From Rhodoferax mekongensis (GTDB lineage Bacteria > Pseudomonadota > Gammaproteobacteria > Burkholderiales > Burkholderiaceae_C): 64,000 nt of DNA. Shown piece after piece: positions 53,626 through 62,878 of the stretch. Positions within the stretch are counted from its first letter, which is position 1, and the number at the start of each line of letters is the position of its first letter. The notes below the pieces were generated by a model, which worked only from the letters and a program-made list of their open reading frames with translations, was not told the origin of the DNA and searched no databases. The stretch spans positions 2,753,001-2,817,000 of the forward strand of contig NZ_CP132507.1 of the NCBI RefSeq assembly GCF_032191775.1, in the 5' to 3' direction. Both the position numbers and the translations under genes were made by a program.

Positions 53626-54354
53626 ATGACTCATCAACGCCCTAGCCCACTACCCGGTCTGAGCAGAAACACCACGGTTGTATTGACCGTGTTGCTGCTG
53701 CACAGTGCCGTCCTCTGGGCCATGCAAAGTGGCTTGCTCCAGCGCGTCACCGAGGTGCTGGTGCCCGCCGAAATGCTGGTGGAAATCATGGCACCAGCCA
53801 CACCCGCGCCTGCTCCACAACCGGCACCACCACCCAAGGCACTTGCCAAGCCTGTCACGCCCCCCAAAAACGTGTTTCCACAGCCCGCTCCGGCGCCTGT
53901 GCCGACGCCCCAACCGGCCCCTGCACCGCTCGCTATTGCACCGAGCACAGCAGCCCCTGCGCCGTCTGCAGCGGCACCGACCGCCACGGCCCATGCGAAC
54001 TCCAGCAACAACGCGAACGGGAGCAGCAGTGCCCCCAGCGCCCCGCCGGCGCCTCCAGCACCGCCCAAAGTGGAGCTGCCCTCCAGCGATGCCGACTACC
54101 TCAACAACGCAAAACCGGCCTACCCCTCAGCCAGCAAGCGCCTGCGGGAAACAGGCTTGGTGGTTGTAAGGGTGTTTATCGATGCCGACGGTCAGGCCAG
54201 CCAAGCCAGTGTGAAGCAAAGCAGTGGTTTTGACCGCTTGGACCAGACCTCTGTGGAAACAGCCCTCAAGTGGCGCTATGTGCCGGGCAAGAAAGCCGGC
54301 GTGCCCCAAGGCATGTGGTTTGACGTGCCCTTCAACTGGCAGCTGACGCGCTGA
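53626..54354 (+). CDS. tonB: TonB energy-transducing protein
   Basis: The product is 242 aa. One N-terminal membrane helix (VVLTVLLLHSAVLWAMQS) is followed by a long Pro/Ala-rich periplasmic spacer (about residues 55-150) and a C-terminal TonB domain (NAKPAYPSASKRLRETGLVV through ALKWRYVPGKKAGVP). It couples the proton-motive force from ExbBD to the outer-membrane receptor. ATG at 53626. Confidence 0.95.
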   Translation: MTHQRPSPLPGLSRNTTVVLTVLLLHSAVLWAMQSGLLQRVTEVLVPAEMLVEIMAPATPAPAPQPAPPPKALAKPVTPPKNVFPQPAPAPVPTPQPAPAPLAIAPSTAAPAPSAAAPTATAHANSSNNANGSSSAPSAPPAPPAPPKVELPSSDADYLNNAKPAYPSASKRLRETGLVVVRVFIDADGQASQASVKQSSGFDRLDQTSVETALKWRYVPGKKAGVPQGMWFDVPFNWQLTR

Positions 54355-54406
54355 GGCGCCGCCATCCATTCATTCATTTTTCTGAACTTATTACCGGAGC
54401 ATTTTT

Positions 54407-55126
54407 ATGGAATCCCAACTCGGACTCATCACCCTCTGGACCCAAGGCGATTGGGTCACCAAATCGGTCGCAGTGCTGCTGCTGGGCATGTCCCTAGCCT
54501 CGTGGATTGTCATCTTGATCAAGGCCTTGGACATTCTCAAGTTCAAGTCCCTGGCCTCCCGTACCGAAAACTTCTGGCACAGCGCCGACTTCGAGAAAGG
54601 CATGGATACGCTGGGCACTACGACCGACAACCCCTTTGTGCAATTGGCCCGTTCCGGCCAGGAGGCCACCGCCCACCACCGCAACACGCAAACCCAGTTG
54701 CATGACGCACTGGACATCAGTGACTGGATCAGCCGCTCCTTGCGCAACAGCATTGACGACAGCACCGCACGCTTTCAGAGCGGGCTGGCTGTGTTGGCTT
54801 CGGTGGGCTCCACCGCACCGTTCGTAGGCTTGTTCGGCACCGTCTGGGGCATTTACCACGCACTCATGGGCATTGGCGCCTCGGGACAGGCCACCATCGA
54901 CAAAGTGGCAGGCCCCATCGGCGAAGCACTGATCATGACGGCGCTCGGTCTGGCTGTAGCCATTCCCGCAGTGCTGGGCTACAACGCGCTGGTGCGGGGC
55001 AACAAGTCCATCCTGACCAAGCTCAACCGCTTTGCGCACGACCTGCATGCCTACTTTGTGACCGGGGCCCGCGTCAGCAACAGCCAAGGCACTGACGGCA
55101 AGGTCGTTGCCATGAAAAAAGCCTGA
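54407..55126 (+). CDS. exbB: Biopolymer transport protein ExbB
   Basis: The product is 239 aa with three membrane helices. The conserved MotA/TolQ/ExbB region LAVLASVGSTAPFVGLFGTV and GPIGEALIMTALGLAVAIPA is intact. CGGAGC precedes the ATG. Forms the proton channel with ExbD. Confidence 0.96.
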   Translation: MESQLGLITLWTQGDWVTKSVAVLLLGMSLASWIVILIKALDILKFKSLASRTENFWHSADFEKGMDTLGTTTDNPFVQLARSGQEATAHHRNTQTQLHDALDISDWISRSLRNSIDDSTARFQSGLAVLASVGSTAPFVGLFGTVWGIYHALMGIGASGQATIDKVAGPIGEALIMTALGLAVAIPAVLGYNALVRGNKSILTKLNRFAHDLHAYFVTGARVSNSQGTDGKVVAMKKA

Positions 55127-55143
55127 TCGGCGAAAGGTTCCCC

Positions 55144-55566
55144 ATGTCATTTGGAATGCAAGACGCCGGTTCTGAGAGCGACAACGAGGTGATGAACGAA
55201 ATCAACATGACGCCCCTGGTGGACGTGATGCTGGTGCTGCTAATCATCTTCATCATCACTGTGCCGGTCATGAAACATGCGGTGAATGTGGAGCTGCCCA
55301 CTGCCACCAGCCAGCCCCAGCAGACCAAGCCCGAAACCCTGCAACTCAGTGTGGATGCGCAAGGTACCTACTTCTTGAACCAGATACCGGTTGCCGGCGA
55401 TGCGCTGGGCGCCGCATTACAAGCCGAGGCTGCCAAAGAACCGCAGCCTGAACTGCACATCCGTGGCGACAAGGCCGCACGCTATGAGCATGTAGCCCAG
55501 GCCATGGCGGCGGCGCAAACGGCGGGGCTGCGCAAAATCGGCTTCATTACCGAGCCCAAGCCTTAA
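55144..55566 (+). CDS. exbD: Biopolymer transport protein ExbD
   Basis: The product is 140 aa. Its single N-terminal helix follows NEINMTPLVDVMLVLLIIFI, where the Asp of PLVDVML is the proton-carrying residue. A periplasmic domain follows. Located 17 bp after exbB. Confidence 0.96.
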   Translation: MSFGMQDAGSESDNEVMNEINMTPLVDVMLVLLIIFIITVPVMKHAVNVELPTATSQPQQTKPETLQLSVDAQGTYFLNQIPVAGDALGAALQAEAAKEPQPELHIRGDKAARYEHVAQAMAAAQTAGLRKIGFITEPKP

Positions 55567-55569
55567 GCC

Positions 55570-55788
55570 ATGGCCCACAGCACCCAATCCCCCTTGCGCA
55601 CATTGGCTCCCATGCGCGAGCTGCAGACCCATACCGCAGGCCTTGCCTCAGCTCCCGGCCTGGCCACCGTGCCGGTGGTGCAGGCCAGCGCCCTGTTGGG
55701 CACCCGCCAGAGTGTGGAGATTGAGTACAAAGGCCAACGCTACCGCCTGCAAACCACCAAGGCGGGCAAACTCATACTCACCAAGTAG
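55570..55788 (+). CDS. hemP: Hemin uptake protein HemP
   Basis: The product is 72 aa. The C-terminal half has the HemP pattern: SALLGTRQSVEIEYKGQRYR and LQTTKAGKLILTK. The Gly-X-X-X-Val-Ile/Glu-X-Tyr fold motif is typical. HemP is a small regulator that activates haem-uptake genes in some betaproteobacteria. It starts three bases after exbD. No haem receptor or hemTUV-type transporter is present in the window. Confidence 0.9.
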   Translation: MAHSTQSPLRTLAPMRELQTHTAGLASAPGLATVPVVQASALLGTRQSVEIEYKGQRYRLQTTKAGKLILTK

Positions 55789-55803
55789 CGTAGGCCAACA
55801 ATG

Positions 55804-55850
55804 AAAATAGCTGCCAGCGCACAGTGGATGTGCGCGAGCAGCTATTTTTT
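55804..55850 (+). terminator. Terminator made from two facing half-copies of the interspersed repeat
   Basis: AAAATAGCTGC/GCAGCTATTTT and GCGCACA/TGTGCGC form an almost perfect long stem around GTGGA, followed by T residues. The arms are the ATAGCTGC and GCGCACA parts of the repeat family, so this is a repeat dimer acting as terminator between hemP and the convergent haem-binding gene. Confidence 0.8.
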
Positions 55851-55870
55851 TAATAGCAACTGGCCGCGAC

Positions 55871-56278
55871 TTATAGGCCGATGGCAGCGATGCCGGCCTT
55901 TGCGATTTGCGCATCTTCGTTGGACTTGACACCACTCACGCCCACGGCACCCAGGCACTGACCGTCTTTCATGATCGGCACGCCGCCTTCCAGCAAGGCA
56001 TCCAGGTTGGGCGCGCTCAGGAAGGACACGCGTCCACCGTTGATCATGTCTTCATACATCTTGCTCTCGCGGCGGCCCAAGGCAGCGGTGCGGGCCTTGC
56101 CGGGAGCTATGTGGGAGGAAATCGGAGCCGCACCATCCAGACGCTGGAATGACAACAGGTGACCGCCGTCGTCCACAATGGCGATGCTTACTGCCCAGTT
56201 GTGTTTGACCGCTTCGGCTTGGGCGGCAGCCGCAATGGCGGCAACATCAGAAAATTCGAGTACAGCTTTGGATTTCAT
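55871..56278 (-). CDS. GlcG/HbpS family protein (haem-degrading-like)
   Basis: The product is 135 aa. The family pattern is clear: SIAIVDDGGHLLSFQRLDGA, ARTAALGRRESKMYEDMING and GVPIMKDGQCLGAVGVSG. HbpS-like proteins bind haem or iron; others in the family are of unknown function. The ATG at 56278 starts the domain, and no signal peptide is present. Position next to hemP fits an iron-related role. Confidence 0.85.
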   Translation of the reverse strand: MKSKAVLEFSDVAAIAAAAQAEAVKHNWAVSIAIVDDGGHLLSFQRLDGAAPISSHIAPGKARTAALGRRESKMYEDMINGGRVSFLSAPNLDALLEGGVPIMKDGQCLGAVGVSGVKSNEDAQIAKAGIAAIGL

Positions 56279-56490
56279 GGTGTGTAGGGTATTTGCGGGT
56301 GAAAACCCTGAGCATACCCAAACAAACTGCCCATTTGCCCCCTCCTGACGCAGATCAGCCCCACCCGAAATGGCAGGAATAGACACACAAAGCCCGGGGC
56401 TGCCCTTGTAAAACCCTAGAATGTCCCCATCTGCCGAATGCGTGTGCACTTGCCGCGCGTCCACCGCAGTTATTTAACTGGAGTATCACC

Positions 56491-57186
56491 ATGACAGATC
56501 GCACTACTACCTTCGGCCAGAGCCTGGGCTATGGCGCGTCGACCGCGCAACGCAACAAGGTGCTGCGCAACACTTACTGGCTGCTCTCGCTGAGCCTGAT
56601 TCCCACCGTGTTGGGGGCTTGGGCTGGCGTGGAACTGAACATTGCACCTTTGTTCCGTGGCGTCCTCGGCTTTGTCTTGTTCCTGGCCGTGGCCTTCGGC
56701 TTCATCTTCGCGATTGAAAAGACCAAGAACTCTGCAGCAGGCGTCCCCGTCCTGCTGGGCTTCACCTTCTTCATGGGCTTGATGATGTCGCCCCTGATCC
56801 AGCGCACCCTGGGTTTCAGCAACGGCCCGCAACTGATCATGACGGCGTTCGGCGGTACCGCTGGCGTGTTTTTTGCCATGGCCAGCCTGGCCACTGTCAT
56901 CAAGCGTGACCTGACCGGCATGGGCAAGTGGCTGATGGTGGGCACCATCGTGCTGCTGGTGGGAGGACTGATCAACGCCTTCGTGGGCTCCACCGCTGGC
57001 ATGATGGCGCTCTCCATGGCGGCCATCGGCATCTTCAGCTTCTGGATGCTGTATGACATCAAGCGCATTGTGGATGGTGGCGAAACCAACTACATCACCG
57101 CTACGCTGGCCTTGTACCTAGACATCGTGAACGTGTTCCAGAACCTGCTGGCCCTGTTGGGTATCTTTGGCGGAGAGCGCGACTAA
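56491..57186 (+). CDS. Bax inhibitor-1 / YccA family membrane protein
   Basis: The product is 231 aa with seven membrane helices. Conserved parts: NTYWLLSLSLIPTVLGAW, TAFGGTAGVFFAMASLATV and a C-terminal ITATLALYLDIVNVFQNLL, which carries the aspartate of the TMBIM pH/calcium sensor. E. coli YccA modulates FtsH. GGAG lies before the ATG. Confidence 0.93.
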   Translation: MTDRTTTFGQSLGYGASTAQRNKVLRNTYWLLSLSLIPTVLGAWAGVELNIAPLFRGVLGFVLFLAVAFGFIFAIEKTKNSAAGVPVLLGFTFFMGLMMSPLIQRTLGFSNGPQLIMTAFGGTAGVFFAMASLATVIKRDLTGMGKWLMVGTIVLLVGGLINAFVGSTAGMMALSMAAIGIFSFWMLYDIKRIVDGGETNYITATLALYLDIVNVFQNLLALLGIFGGERD

Positions 57187-57201
57187 GCACCGCGCCCCCC
57201 C

Positions 57202-57227
57202 AAAAAAGGCCCCCCGGGGCCTTTTTT
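57202..57227 (+). terminator. Terminator after the BI-1 gene
   Basis: AAAAAAGGCCCC and GGGGCCTTTTTT pair perfectly around CC, with the T-tract continuing to ATT. Confidence 0.9.
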
Positions 57228-57296
57228 ATTTTCAGCAACTTGTGGTTAATACTTGGCGTCACCTGCCGATAACACTAGCAGCACTGCATCCGCCTT

Positions 57297-57671
57297 ATGA
57301 CACTTCGTCCCCTGATCCTCCTCTCTGCCGTACTGCTGGCCGGTTGCGATCTGCAATCCATCCAGGCAGCAATGGCCGACCCGCGGATCGCCCAGCGGGA
57401 AGCTGAAGCCAAAGCCATAGGCAGCGCCTGCCGCCATGGCCTGCGCAGCATTGAAGACTGCTACTCGCTCAATGAAAAAGCGTCCAAAGCGGCCATCTTC
57501 GAAGGCTGGAAGGAGATGGACAGCTACATGCGTGAAAACAAGATTGAAGGCATAGCGCCCCAAGGTCTCAAGCCGCCCCCTCCACCACCGCCCGCGGATT
57601 CGGTGATAACTGAAAAGTCAGACGAAGAACCCAAGGCCAAATCCAAGGCCAAAGCAAAAGCGGAGCACTAG
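57297..57671 (+). CDS. Small hypothetical lipoprotein
   Basis: The product is 124 aa. Signal peptide with lipobox (LLSAVLLAGC, Cys17), then a helical domain with two cysteines (IGSACRHGLRSIEDCYSL) and a Pro-rich and Lys/Ala-rich tail (PPPPPPPADS; AKSKAKAKAEH). Family not recognised. The stop codon falls in the loop of the terminator hairpin. Confidence 0.75.
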   Translation: MTLRPLILLSAVLLAGCDLQSIQAAMADPRIAQREAEAKAIGSACRHGLRSIEDCYSLNEKASKAAIFEGWKEMDSYMRENKIEGIAPQGLKPPPPPPPADSVITEKSDEEPKAKSKAKAKAEH

Positions 57672-57684
57672 GCTCCGCTTTTTT
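57657..57684 (+). terminator. Terminator overlapping the lipoprotein stop codon
   Basis: AAAGCGGAGC and GCTCCGCTTTT pair around ACTAG, with T residues after. The TAG stop codon lies in the loop. Confidence 0.85.
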
Positions 57685-57724
57685 ATCCCCAAGAGCAGGC
57701 CACCCTGCCCTCAGTAGCCGGGTA

Positions 57725-59194
57725 TCAGCCCTGCAGCTCAAACACCGCAATGCTCTCCACGTGGGCGGTATGGGGGAACATGTTCACCACCCCGGCCTTG
57801 GTGCAGGTATAGCCCGCTTCGTTGACCAACACACCCGCATCGCGCGCCAGTGTAGAAGGTGCACAGCTGACGTAGACAATGCGCCGGGGCGGCGTCCAGC
57901 CTTTGCGCAACTCAGGCTGCTGGTGCAAGGCTGCCAGCGCCTGCACGAGGGCGTAAGCGCCTTCGCGGGGCGGGTCGATCAGCCACTTGTCGGCCGCGCC
58001 ATCGGCAATCAATAACTCCGGCGTCATCTCAAACAGGTTGCGCGCTACGAATTTGGTAGCTGCCAGCGCAGGCGCATCGGGCGCCAGAGACTTTTTTTGC
58101 TTGGAGTTGAAGATCAGATTCTCGCGCGAGCGGGCTACCAGCGACTCCGCCCCCTCCACGCCGAGCACTTCGCGCGCCTGGGTAGCCAAGGGCAAGGTGA
58201 AGTTGCCCAAGCCACAGAACCAGTCAATCACCCGCTCGGTCTTTTGCACCTGCAACAACCCCAAAGCGCGGGAGACCAGCACCCGGTTGATGTGCGGGTT
58301 CACCTGCGTGAAATCCGTGGGGCGGAACGGCATGGTGATGCCGTAATCCGGCAAGGTGTAGGCCAGGTCGCCGGTTTCATGGCCGGGCAGCTCGTCCAGG
58401 CGGTGGATGGTCTCGGGCCCTTTGGGCTGCAGCCACCATTGCAGGCCGGGCTGGGTGGCCGCAAAGGCGCGCAGACGGCCCTTGTCGGCCTCCGACAGCG
58501 GCTCCATGTGGCGCATCACCAGAGCGATGACGCCGGCCTGGCTGTCCTGGCTGGTGCCCATGTCGCCCATGGCAAGTTCGAGCTGGGGAATCGTTTCCAC
58601 CGCATCCATGGACGCAATCAATTGGCGCAGCGGCAGCAGCATGGCACTCACGCGGGGCGCAAGCACGGGGCAGACCTTCATGTCGGCCACATAGCGGCTC
58701 TTGCGCTCGTGGAATCCGATCAGCACTGCCCCCTTTTTGCGCACAAAGCGTACCGACAGGCGCGAGCGGTAGCGGTAGCCCCAGGCCGGGCCCTCGATGG
58801 GCCGCACCACGTTGTCCGGCTTGAGTTTGCCGATGTGCCAGAGGTTGTCTTCCAGCACGCGCTGTTTGACAGCCACCTGGGCCCCCACATGCAAATGCTG
58901 CATCTTGCAGCCCCCGCAGGCGCCTTCATGCAGACCGAAGTGCGGGCAGGCAGGCTGCACCCGTTGGGATGATTCGGTGTGGATCTCGGTGAGCGTGCCT
59001 TTCTCGAAACTGGCTTTGCTGCGGTGCATTTGTGCACTCACCACCTCAAAGGGCAAGGCGCCTTCAATGAATACCACCTTGCCATCGGGGCGGTGGGCCA
59101 CGCCCTGGGCTTCGAGATCGAGGGATTTCACAGCCAGCCAGCCTTCGGGCAGCGGCTTGGAGGGAACCATGTCGTTGTTGTGTACGTCTGTCAT
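57725..59194 (-). CDS. rlmD: 23S rRNA (uracil-1939-C5)-methyltransferase RlmD
   Basis: The product is 489 aa. An N-terminal TRAM-like domain ([20 protein letters not shown]) is followed by a [4Fe-4S] cluster motif ([19 protein letters not shown]) and a SAM methyltransferase domain with [24 protein letters not shown] and [12 protein letters not shown] (catalytic Cys). It modifies U1939. The ATG at 59194 or the Met nine residues later may be used. Confidence 0.93.
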   Translation of the reverse strand: MTDVHNNDMVPSKPLPEGWLAVKSLDLEAQGVAHRPDGKVVFIEGALPFEVVSAQMHRSKASFEKGTLTEIHTESSQRVQPACPHFGLHEGACGGCKMQHLHVGAQVAVKQRVLEDNLWHIGKLKPDNVVRPIEGPAWGYRYRSRLSVRFVRKKGAVLIGFHERKSRYVADMKVCPVLAPRVSAMLLPLRQLIASMDAVETIPQLELAMGDMGTSQDSQAGVIALVMRHMEPLSEADKGRLRAFAATQPGLQWWLQPKGPETIHRLDELPGHETGDLAYTLPDYGITMPFRPTDFTQVNPHINRVLVSRALGLLQVQKTERVIDWFCGLGNFTLPLATQAREVLGVEGAESLVARSRENLIFNSKQKKSLAPDAPALAATKFVARNLFEMTPELLIADGAADKWLIDPPREGAYALVQALAALHQQPELRKGWTPPRRIVYVSCAPSTLARDAGVLVNEAGYTCTKAGVVNMFPHTAHVESIAVFELQG

Positions 59195-59221
59195 CCCTGA
59201 ATTGTCTCAGGTCAGGCACAC

Positions 59222-60247
59222 TTACATCAGAAACTCCCGCTTGATCCCGCGCCGCGCCAGATAGCGCTTGAGTTTGAACAGCGCCTCATTCTGGATCTGG
59301 CGGACGCGTTCGCGGGTCAAGCCCAGGCGCTCACTCAGCGTCTCCAGGGTCTCCGGGTCGCGGTCGTGCAGGCCGAAACGAGCTTCCAGCACCTCTTGCT
59401 CACGCGGATTCAGGGTGGCGATCCACTGTTCCAGCAAGGCGTCCACCTCATGGGCTAACGCCGTACTGTCCGGAGCCGCCGCCAGGGTGTCAGCAAGGCT
59501 GTCGCCCAAGGAGTGGTCGTCGCCGCCTGCGTCATTGCGGGCATCCAGCGAACGCGGCGCCTCCGCCATGGCCAGCAGGTCGGTCACATCCACCGCATCT
59601 TTGCCCAGCAAAGCAGCAATGTCCTCCACGCGTATGCCCTCGGGCCGCTGCGCCAAAAGAACCGCATCATTCTCCAGCAGGCGGCGCGCGCGAAGCACTT
59701 GCTGCACCTCGCGCACCACGTTCACCGGCAAGCGCACGGCTCGGCCCTGGTACATGAGCGCGCGGTCTACCGACTGGCGTATCCACCACGTAGCATAGGT
59801 GGAAAAGCGAAACCCGCGCTCGGGCTCAAACTTGTCGATGGCATGCATGAGCCCGAGGTTGCCTTCTTCAATCAGGTCGGACATAGGCACTCCCCGCCCC
59901 GCGTAGCCTTTGGCGATGCTGATCACCAGGCGCAGGTTGTGCTCAATCATGCTTTGGCGGGCGGCAAAGTCGCCCGCACGCGCACGTGTCGCCACTTCAA
60001 ACTCCTGCTCAGGGGTAAACAGCGGGGTCCGGCGCACCCCGCGCAGGTACACCGACAAGGCATCGGGCCCCTGCTCCATGTCGGAGGGGTCATCTCCATC
60101 GCTGGGCGAGGTGTCTTTTGCTATGAAATCAGGAGCTATCTGCGCAGATAGACCGGGCGCTAGAGGGCTATTTGACTCTATACCTTGCTCCACACCCTCA
60201 CCGTTGACGCCGTCGTCATCATCGGCAAGAGCGGGGGGCGAGGCCAT
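59222..60247 (-). CDS. rpoS: RNA polymerase sigma factor RpoS
   Basis: The product is 341 aa. Region 1.2 begins [20 protein letters not shown], region 2 has [20 protein letters not shown] and [20 protein letters not shown], and the region 4 HTH is [20 protein letters not shown]. It directs stationary-phase and stress genes. The acidic N-terminal tail before region 1.2 includes residues 22-43, which are encoded by a copy of the interspersed repeat. Gene order nlpD-rpoS is conserved; the gap is six bases. Confidence 0.97.
   Translation of the reverse strand: MASPPALADDDDGVNGEGVEQGIESNSPLAPGLSAQIAPDFIAKDTSPSDGDDPSDMEQGPDALSVYLRGVRRTPLFTPEQEFEVATRARAGDFAARQSMIEHNLRLVISIAKGYAGRGVPMSDLIEEGNLGLMHAIDKFEPERGFRFSTYATWWIRQSVDRALMYQGRAVRLPVNVVREVQQVLRARRLLENDAVLLAQRPEGIRVEDIAALLGKDAVDVTDLLAMAEAPRSLDARNDAGGDDHSLGDSLADTLAAAPDSTALAHEVDALLEQWIATLNPREQEVLEARFGLHDRDPETLETLSERLGLTRERVRQIQNEALFKLKRYLARRGIKREFLM
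60120..60182 (+). repeat. Interspersed repeat copy 9, inside the rpoS coding region
   Basis: GCTATGAAATCAGGAGCTAT, then CTGCGCAGATAGACCGGGCG and CTAGAGGGCTATTTGACTCTATA. It is 63 bp, so it does not shift the frame, and on the rpoS strand it encodes about 21 residues ([20 protein letters not shown] and flanking residues). Confidence 0.85.
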
Positions 60248-60253
60248 GGTGTG

Positions 60254-61147
60254 TTACCGGGCGGGCAGGTATTTGGTGGGGTCTACCGGCTTGCCCTGCT
60301 TGCGCACTTCAAAGTGCAGCTTGACGCGGTCGGCATCGCTGTTGCCCATCTCGGCGATTTTCTGCCCCCGCTTCACGGTCTGGTCTTCCTTGACCAGCAG
60401 GGTCTGGTTGTGGGCGTAGGCCGTGAGGTAAGTGTTGTTGTGCTTGAGGATGATCAGGTTGCCATAACCCCGCAAGCCGGAGCCCGCATAGACCACTTTA
60501 CCTTCCGCGGCAGCCAGCACCGGGTCACCAGCGTTACCAGCAATATCCACGCCTTTGTTTTTCACTTCATCAAAACCTGCCAACACGGCACCATTGGTGG
60601 GCCACATCCAGGCCACGGTGTCATCGCCACCGCTGGCCGCGACGGGCGCTGGAGTCGCAGCGGGTGCGCTGGCCGGCGCAGACGCCGCCTTAGCCGGAGC
60701 GCTGGGAGCAGTGCTTGCTGCGGGCGCGGGGCTGCTGGCCGGAGGCAACGCAGTGGTGGTGCTGGTAGCAGCCACCACCGGCTTGGCGCTGACAGTTTCG
60801 TTCGCGACCGGCGGCACGATGCGCAACACCTGACCGACTTCAATCTTGTTGGGGTTCTCCAGCGCGTTCCACCGGCTGATGTCCTTGTGACTCTGGCCGC
60901 TTTCCAGACCGATGCGGATCAAGGTGTCACCGGGTTTGACGGTGTAGTACCCGGACTTGCCTGCGTTTTCAAAACCCGGGGGCTGCTTTACGGCTTGGGT
61001 GCGCGGGTCGGTGCTCACGCTTTGGGGAGGCGCCTGGTTGGAGCGGTCTTCCACCGGCGCACGGGTGATCGGCTTGGAACCACATCCGGCCAAAACCAGC
61101 ACCGCAGTGCCCATGGCACCTACCCAGAAACTACGCGAACCCACCAT
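60254..61147 (-). CDS. nlpD: NlpD-type murein hydrolase activator
   Basis: The product is 297 aa. Lipobox LVLAGC; one LysM domain (YYTVKPGDTLIRIGLESGQS through EVGQVLRIVP); an Ala/Pro-rich linker with repeated ASAPA; and a C-terminal LytM/M23 domain. The first metal histidine of active M23 peptidases is missing (GVDIAGNAGDP), as in E. coli NlpD, so it should activate amidases rather than cut peptidoglycan. The ATG at 61147 opens the signal sequence. Confidence 0.93.
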   Translation of the reverse strand: MVGSRSFWVGAMGTAVLVLAGCGSKPITRAPVEDRSNQAPPQSVSTDPRTQAVKQPPGFENAGKSGYYTVKPGDTLIRIGLESGQSHKDISRWNALENPNKIEVGQVLRIVPPVANETVSAKPVVAATSTTTALPPASSPAPAASTAPSAPAKAASAPASAPAATPAPVAASGGDDTVAWMWPTNGAVLAGFDEVKNKGVDIAGNAGDPVLAAAEGKVVYAGSGLRGYGNLIILKHNNTYLTAYAHNQTLLVKEDQTVKRGQKIAEMGNSDADRVKLHFEVRKQGKPVDPTKYLPAR

Positions 61148-61161
61148 ATTGAATTTTCCCT

Positions 61162-61989
61162 TCAGGCAACGCCCGATTTTAGGGGCACAAAGTGCACCGC
61201 CTCCAGAATGCTCTGGCGCAAGCCTTGTGGCGTCTTGTCGACGACCAGCAAGGCTTGTCCGCCGGCATGCACCATAGGCGCCACCAGACGGCCACCCACC
61301 GCCAATTGGTCGATCCAAGCTTGGGGCAAGGCCTCTCCTCCTGCGGCGGAAATAATGCCTGCATAGGGCCCGCCTTGCGCGTAGCCCACCATGCCATCGC
61401 CGAACAGCAGATGCAGGTTGGGCAGGCGCAAATGGCGCAGGTTGTCGCGTGCCTTGTCGTGCAGGCCCTTGAGCCGCTCGATGCTGTACACCTCGGTGGC
61501 GACACAGCTGAGCACCGCAGCCTGGTAGCCGCAGCCGGTGCCGATTTCCAGCACGCGACCCATGCGGCCCGTAGCGCCATTGCGCATCAGCTCAATCATG
61601 CGGGACACCACGCCGGGCTTGGAGATCGTCTGCCCCAGACCGATGGGCAAACTGGTGTCTTCATACGCTTGATTGACCAGGGCGCTGTCCACAAAACGAT
61701 GCCGCTCAATGGTCCCCATGGCAGTAAGCACCAAGGAGTCCGTCACACCCTGCCCAGCCAACTTTTGCACCATACGCTGGCGCACGGCCACTGAGTCCAT
61801 ACCCAGCCCTTGCGGCACCGGGATGGCTTTGGGGACCAGTTTGGACTTGGCCACCAAGGGCGCGATGACGGGCGCTTTGGCAATCGGCATCCGTTTGGGA
61901 GCCGAAGATGCGATGCCCCCTCCGGAACTGGGGCGGTTTTTGGCCAATGTGCTGTCCAGACGCGCTGGAAAGGAGGGCCTTTCCTTCAT
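61162..61989 (-). CDS. pcm: Protein-L-isoaspartate O-methyltransferase
   Basis: The product is 275 aa; it repairs isoaspartyl residues. Catalytic domain: [23 protein letters not shown] motif [16 protein letters not shown], and [18 protein letters not shown]. An N-terminal basic extension of about 70 residues (rich in Pro and Lys) precedes it and is longer than in E. coli. Starts inside the end of surE (ATGA). Confidence 0.95.
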   Translation of the reverse strand: MKERPSFPARLDSTLAKNRPSSGGGIASSAPKRMPIAKAPVIAPLVAKSKLVPKAIPVPQGLGMDSVAVRQRMVQKLAGQGVTDSLVLTAMGTIERHRFVDSALVNQAYEDTSLPIGLGQTISKPGVVSRMIELMRNGATGRMGRVLEIGTGCGYQAAVLSCVATEVYSIERLKGLHDKARDNLRHLRLPNLHLLFGDGMVGYAQGGPYAGIISAAGGEALPQAWIDQLAVGGRLVAPMVHAGGQALLVVDKTPQGLRQSILEAVHFVPLKSGVA

Positions 61990-62753
61990 ACCGGTGTAGT
62001 AGAGAAACGGCTGACGGTTTGGGCCCAGTAGCCGAGGTTGGCGTGATCAGTCAAATCCACCTTGAGGGGTGTAACCGCTACATGGCCCTGTGCTGTGGCA
62101 TGGAAGTCAGTGCCTTCGGCGTCATCCATCACCGGGCCGGCCGCACCAATCCAGAACATGGTTTCGCCCCGGGGGCTTTGTTGCTTGATGACTTTTTCAG
62201 CGGCGTGGCGTTTGCCCAGACGGCAAAGACGCGTACTACCGATTTGCTCCAAGGGAAGGTTGGGAATGTTGACGTTGAGCAACCAGGGCGCAGTGGTGAT
62301 CGTCTGCTGCTGGTGCATGGCCAACACCATCTCGCGAGCCTTGAGTGCGGCGGACTGCAAGTGCACCCAATCACGCTCAACCTGCGAAAAAGCGATGGCA
62401 GGAATCCCGAACAAAAAGCCCTCCATGGCCGCGCCCACGGTGCCGGAATAAATGGTGTCGTCGCCCATGTTGGCGCCATTGTTGATCCCGGAGACCACCA
62501 GGTCGGGGCGGTAATCCAACAAGCCCGTGAGCGCAATGTGCACACAGTCGGCGGGAGTGCCATTGACATAGCGGAAACCATTGGACGCACGGTGCACGTA
62601 CAAGGGGGAATGCAAGGTCAGTGCATTCGATTTGGCACTGTTGTTTTGCTCTGGGGCAATGACTTCGACTTCTGCGATGTCTTTGAGTGCTTCGTACAGC
62701 GCCACGATGCCTGCCGCCTGGTAACCGTCGTCGTTGGAAATGAGAATTTTCAT
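61986..62753 (-). CDS. surE: 5'/3'-nucleotidase SurE
   Basis: The product is 255 aa, a survival-protein E-type phosphatase for nucleoside monophosphates. The metal-binding [15 protein letters not shown] is at the start; [10 protein letters not shown] and [19 protein letters not shown] are both conserved. First gene of surE-pcm-nlpD-rpoS. Confidence 0.96.
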   Translation of the reverse strand: MKILISNDDGYQAAGIVALYEALKDIAEVEVIAPEQNNSAKSNALTLHSPLYVHRASNGFRYVNGTPADCVHIALTGLLDYRPDLVVSGINNGANMGDDTIYSGTVGAAMEGFLFGIPAIAFSQVERDWVHLQSAALKAREMVLAMHQQQTITTAPWLLNVNIPNLPLEQIGSTRLCRLGKRHAAEKVIKQQSPRGETMFWIGAAGPVMDDAEGTDFHATAQGHVAVTPLKVDLTDHANLGYWAQTVSRFSTTPV

Positions 62754-62878
62754 AGCAAAAAAGAGTGTTAAGGCATTGTAGGTGCCTGCCTGGTGCGAGG
62801 TCGCCGTCGGGACATTCCATCAACCCCTGGGCTGACCTTCAGTCCTATGATTTGGAAACACTCATTTGGAGAAGCACC

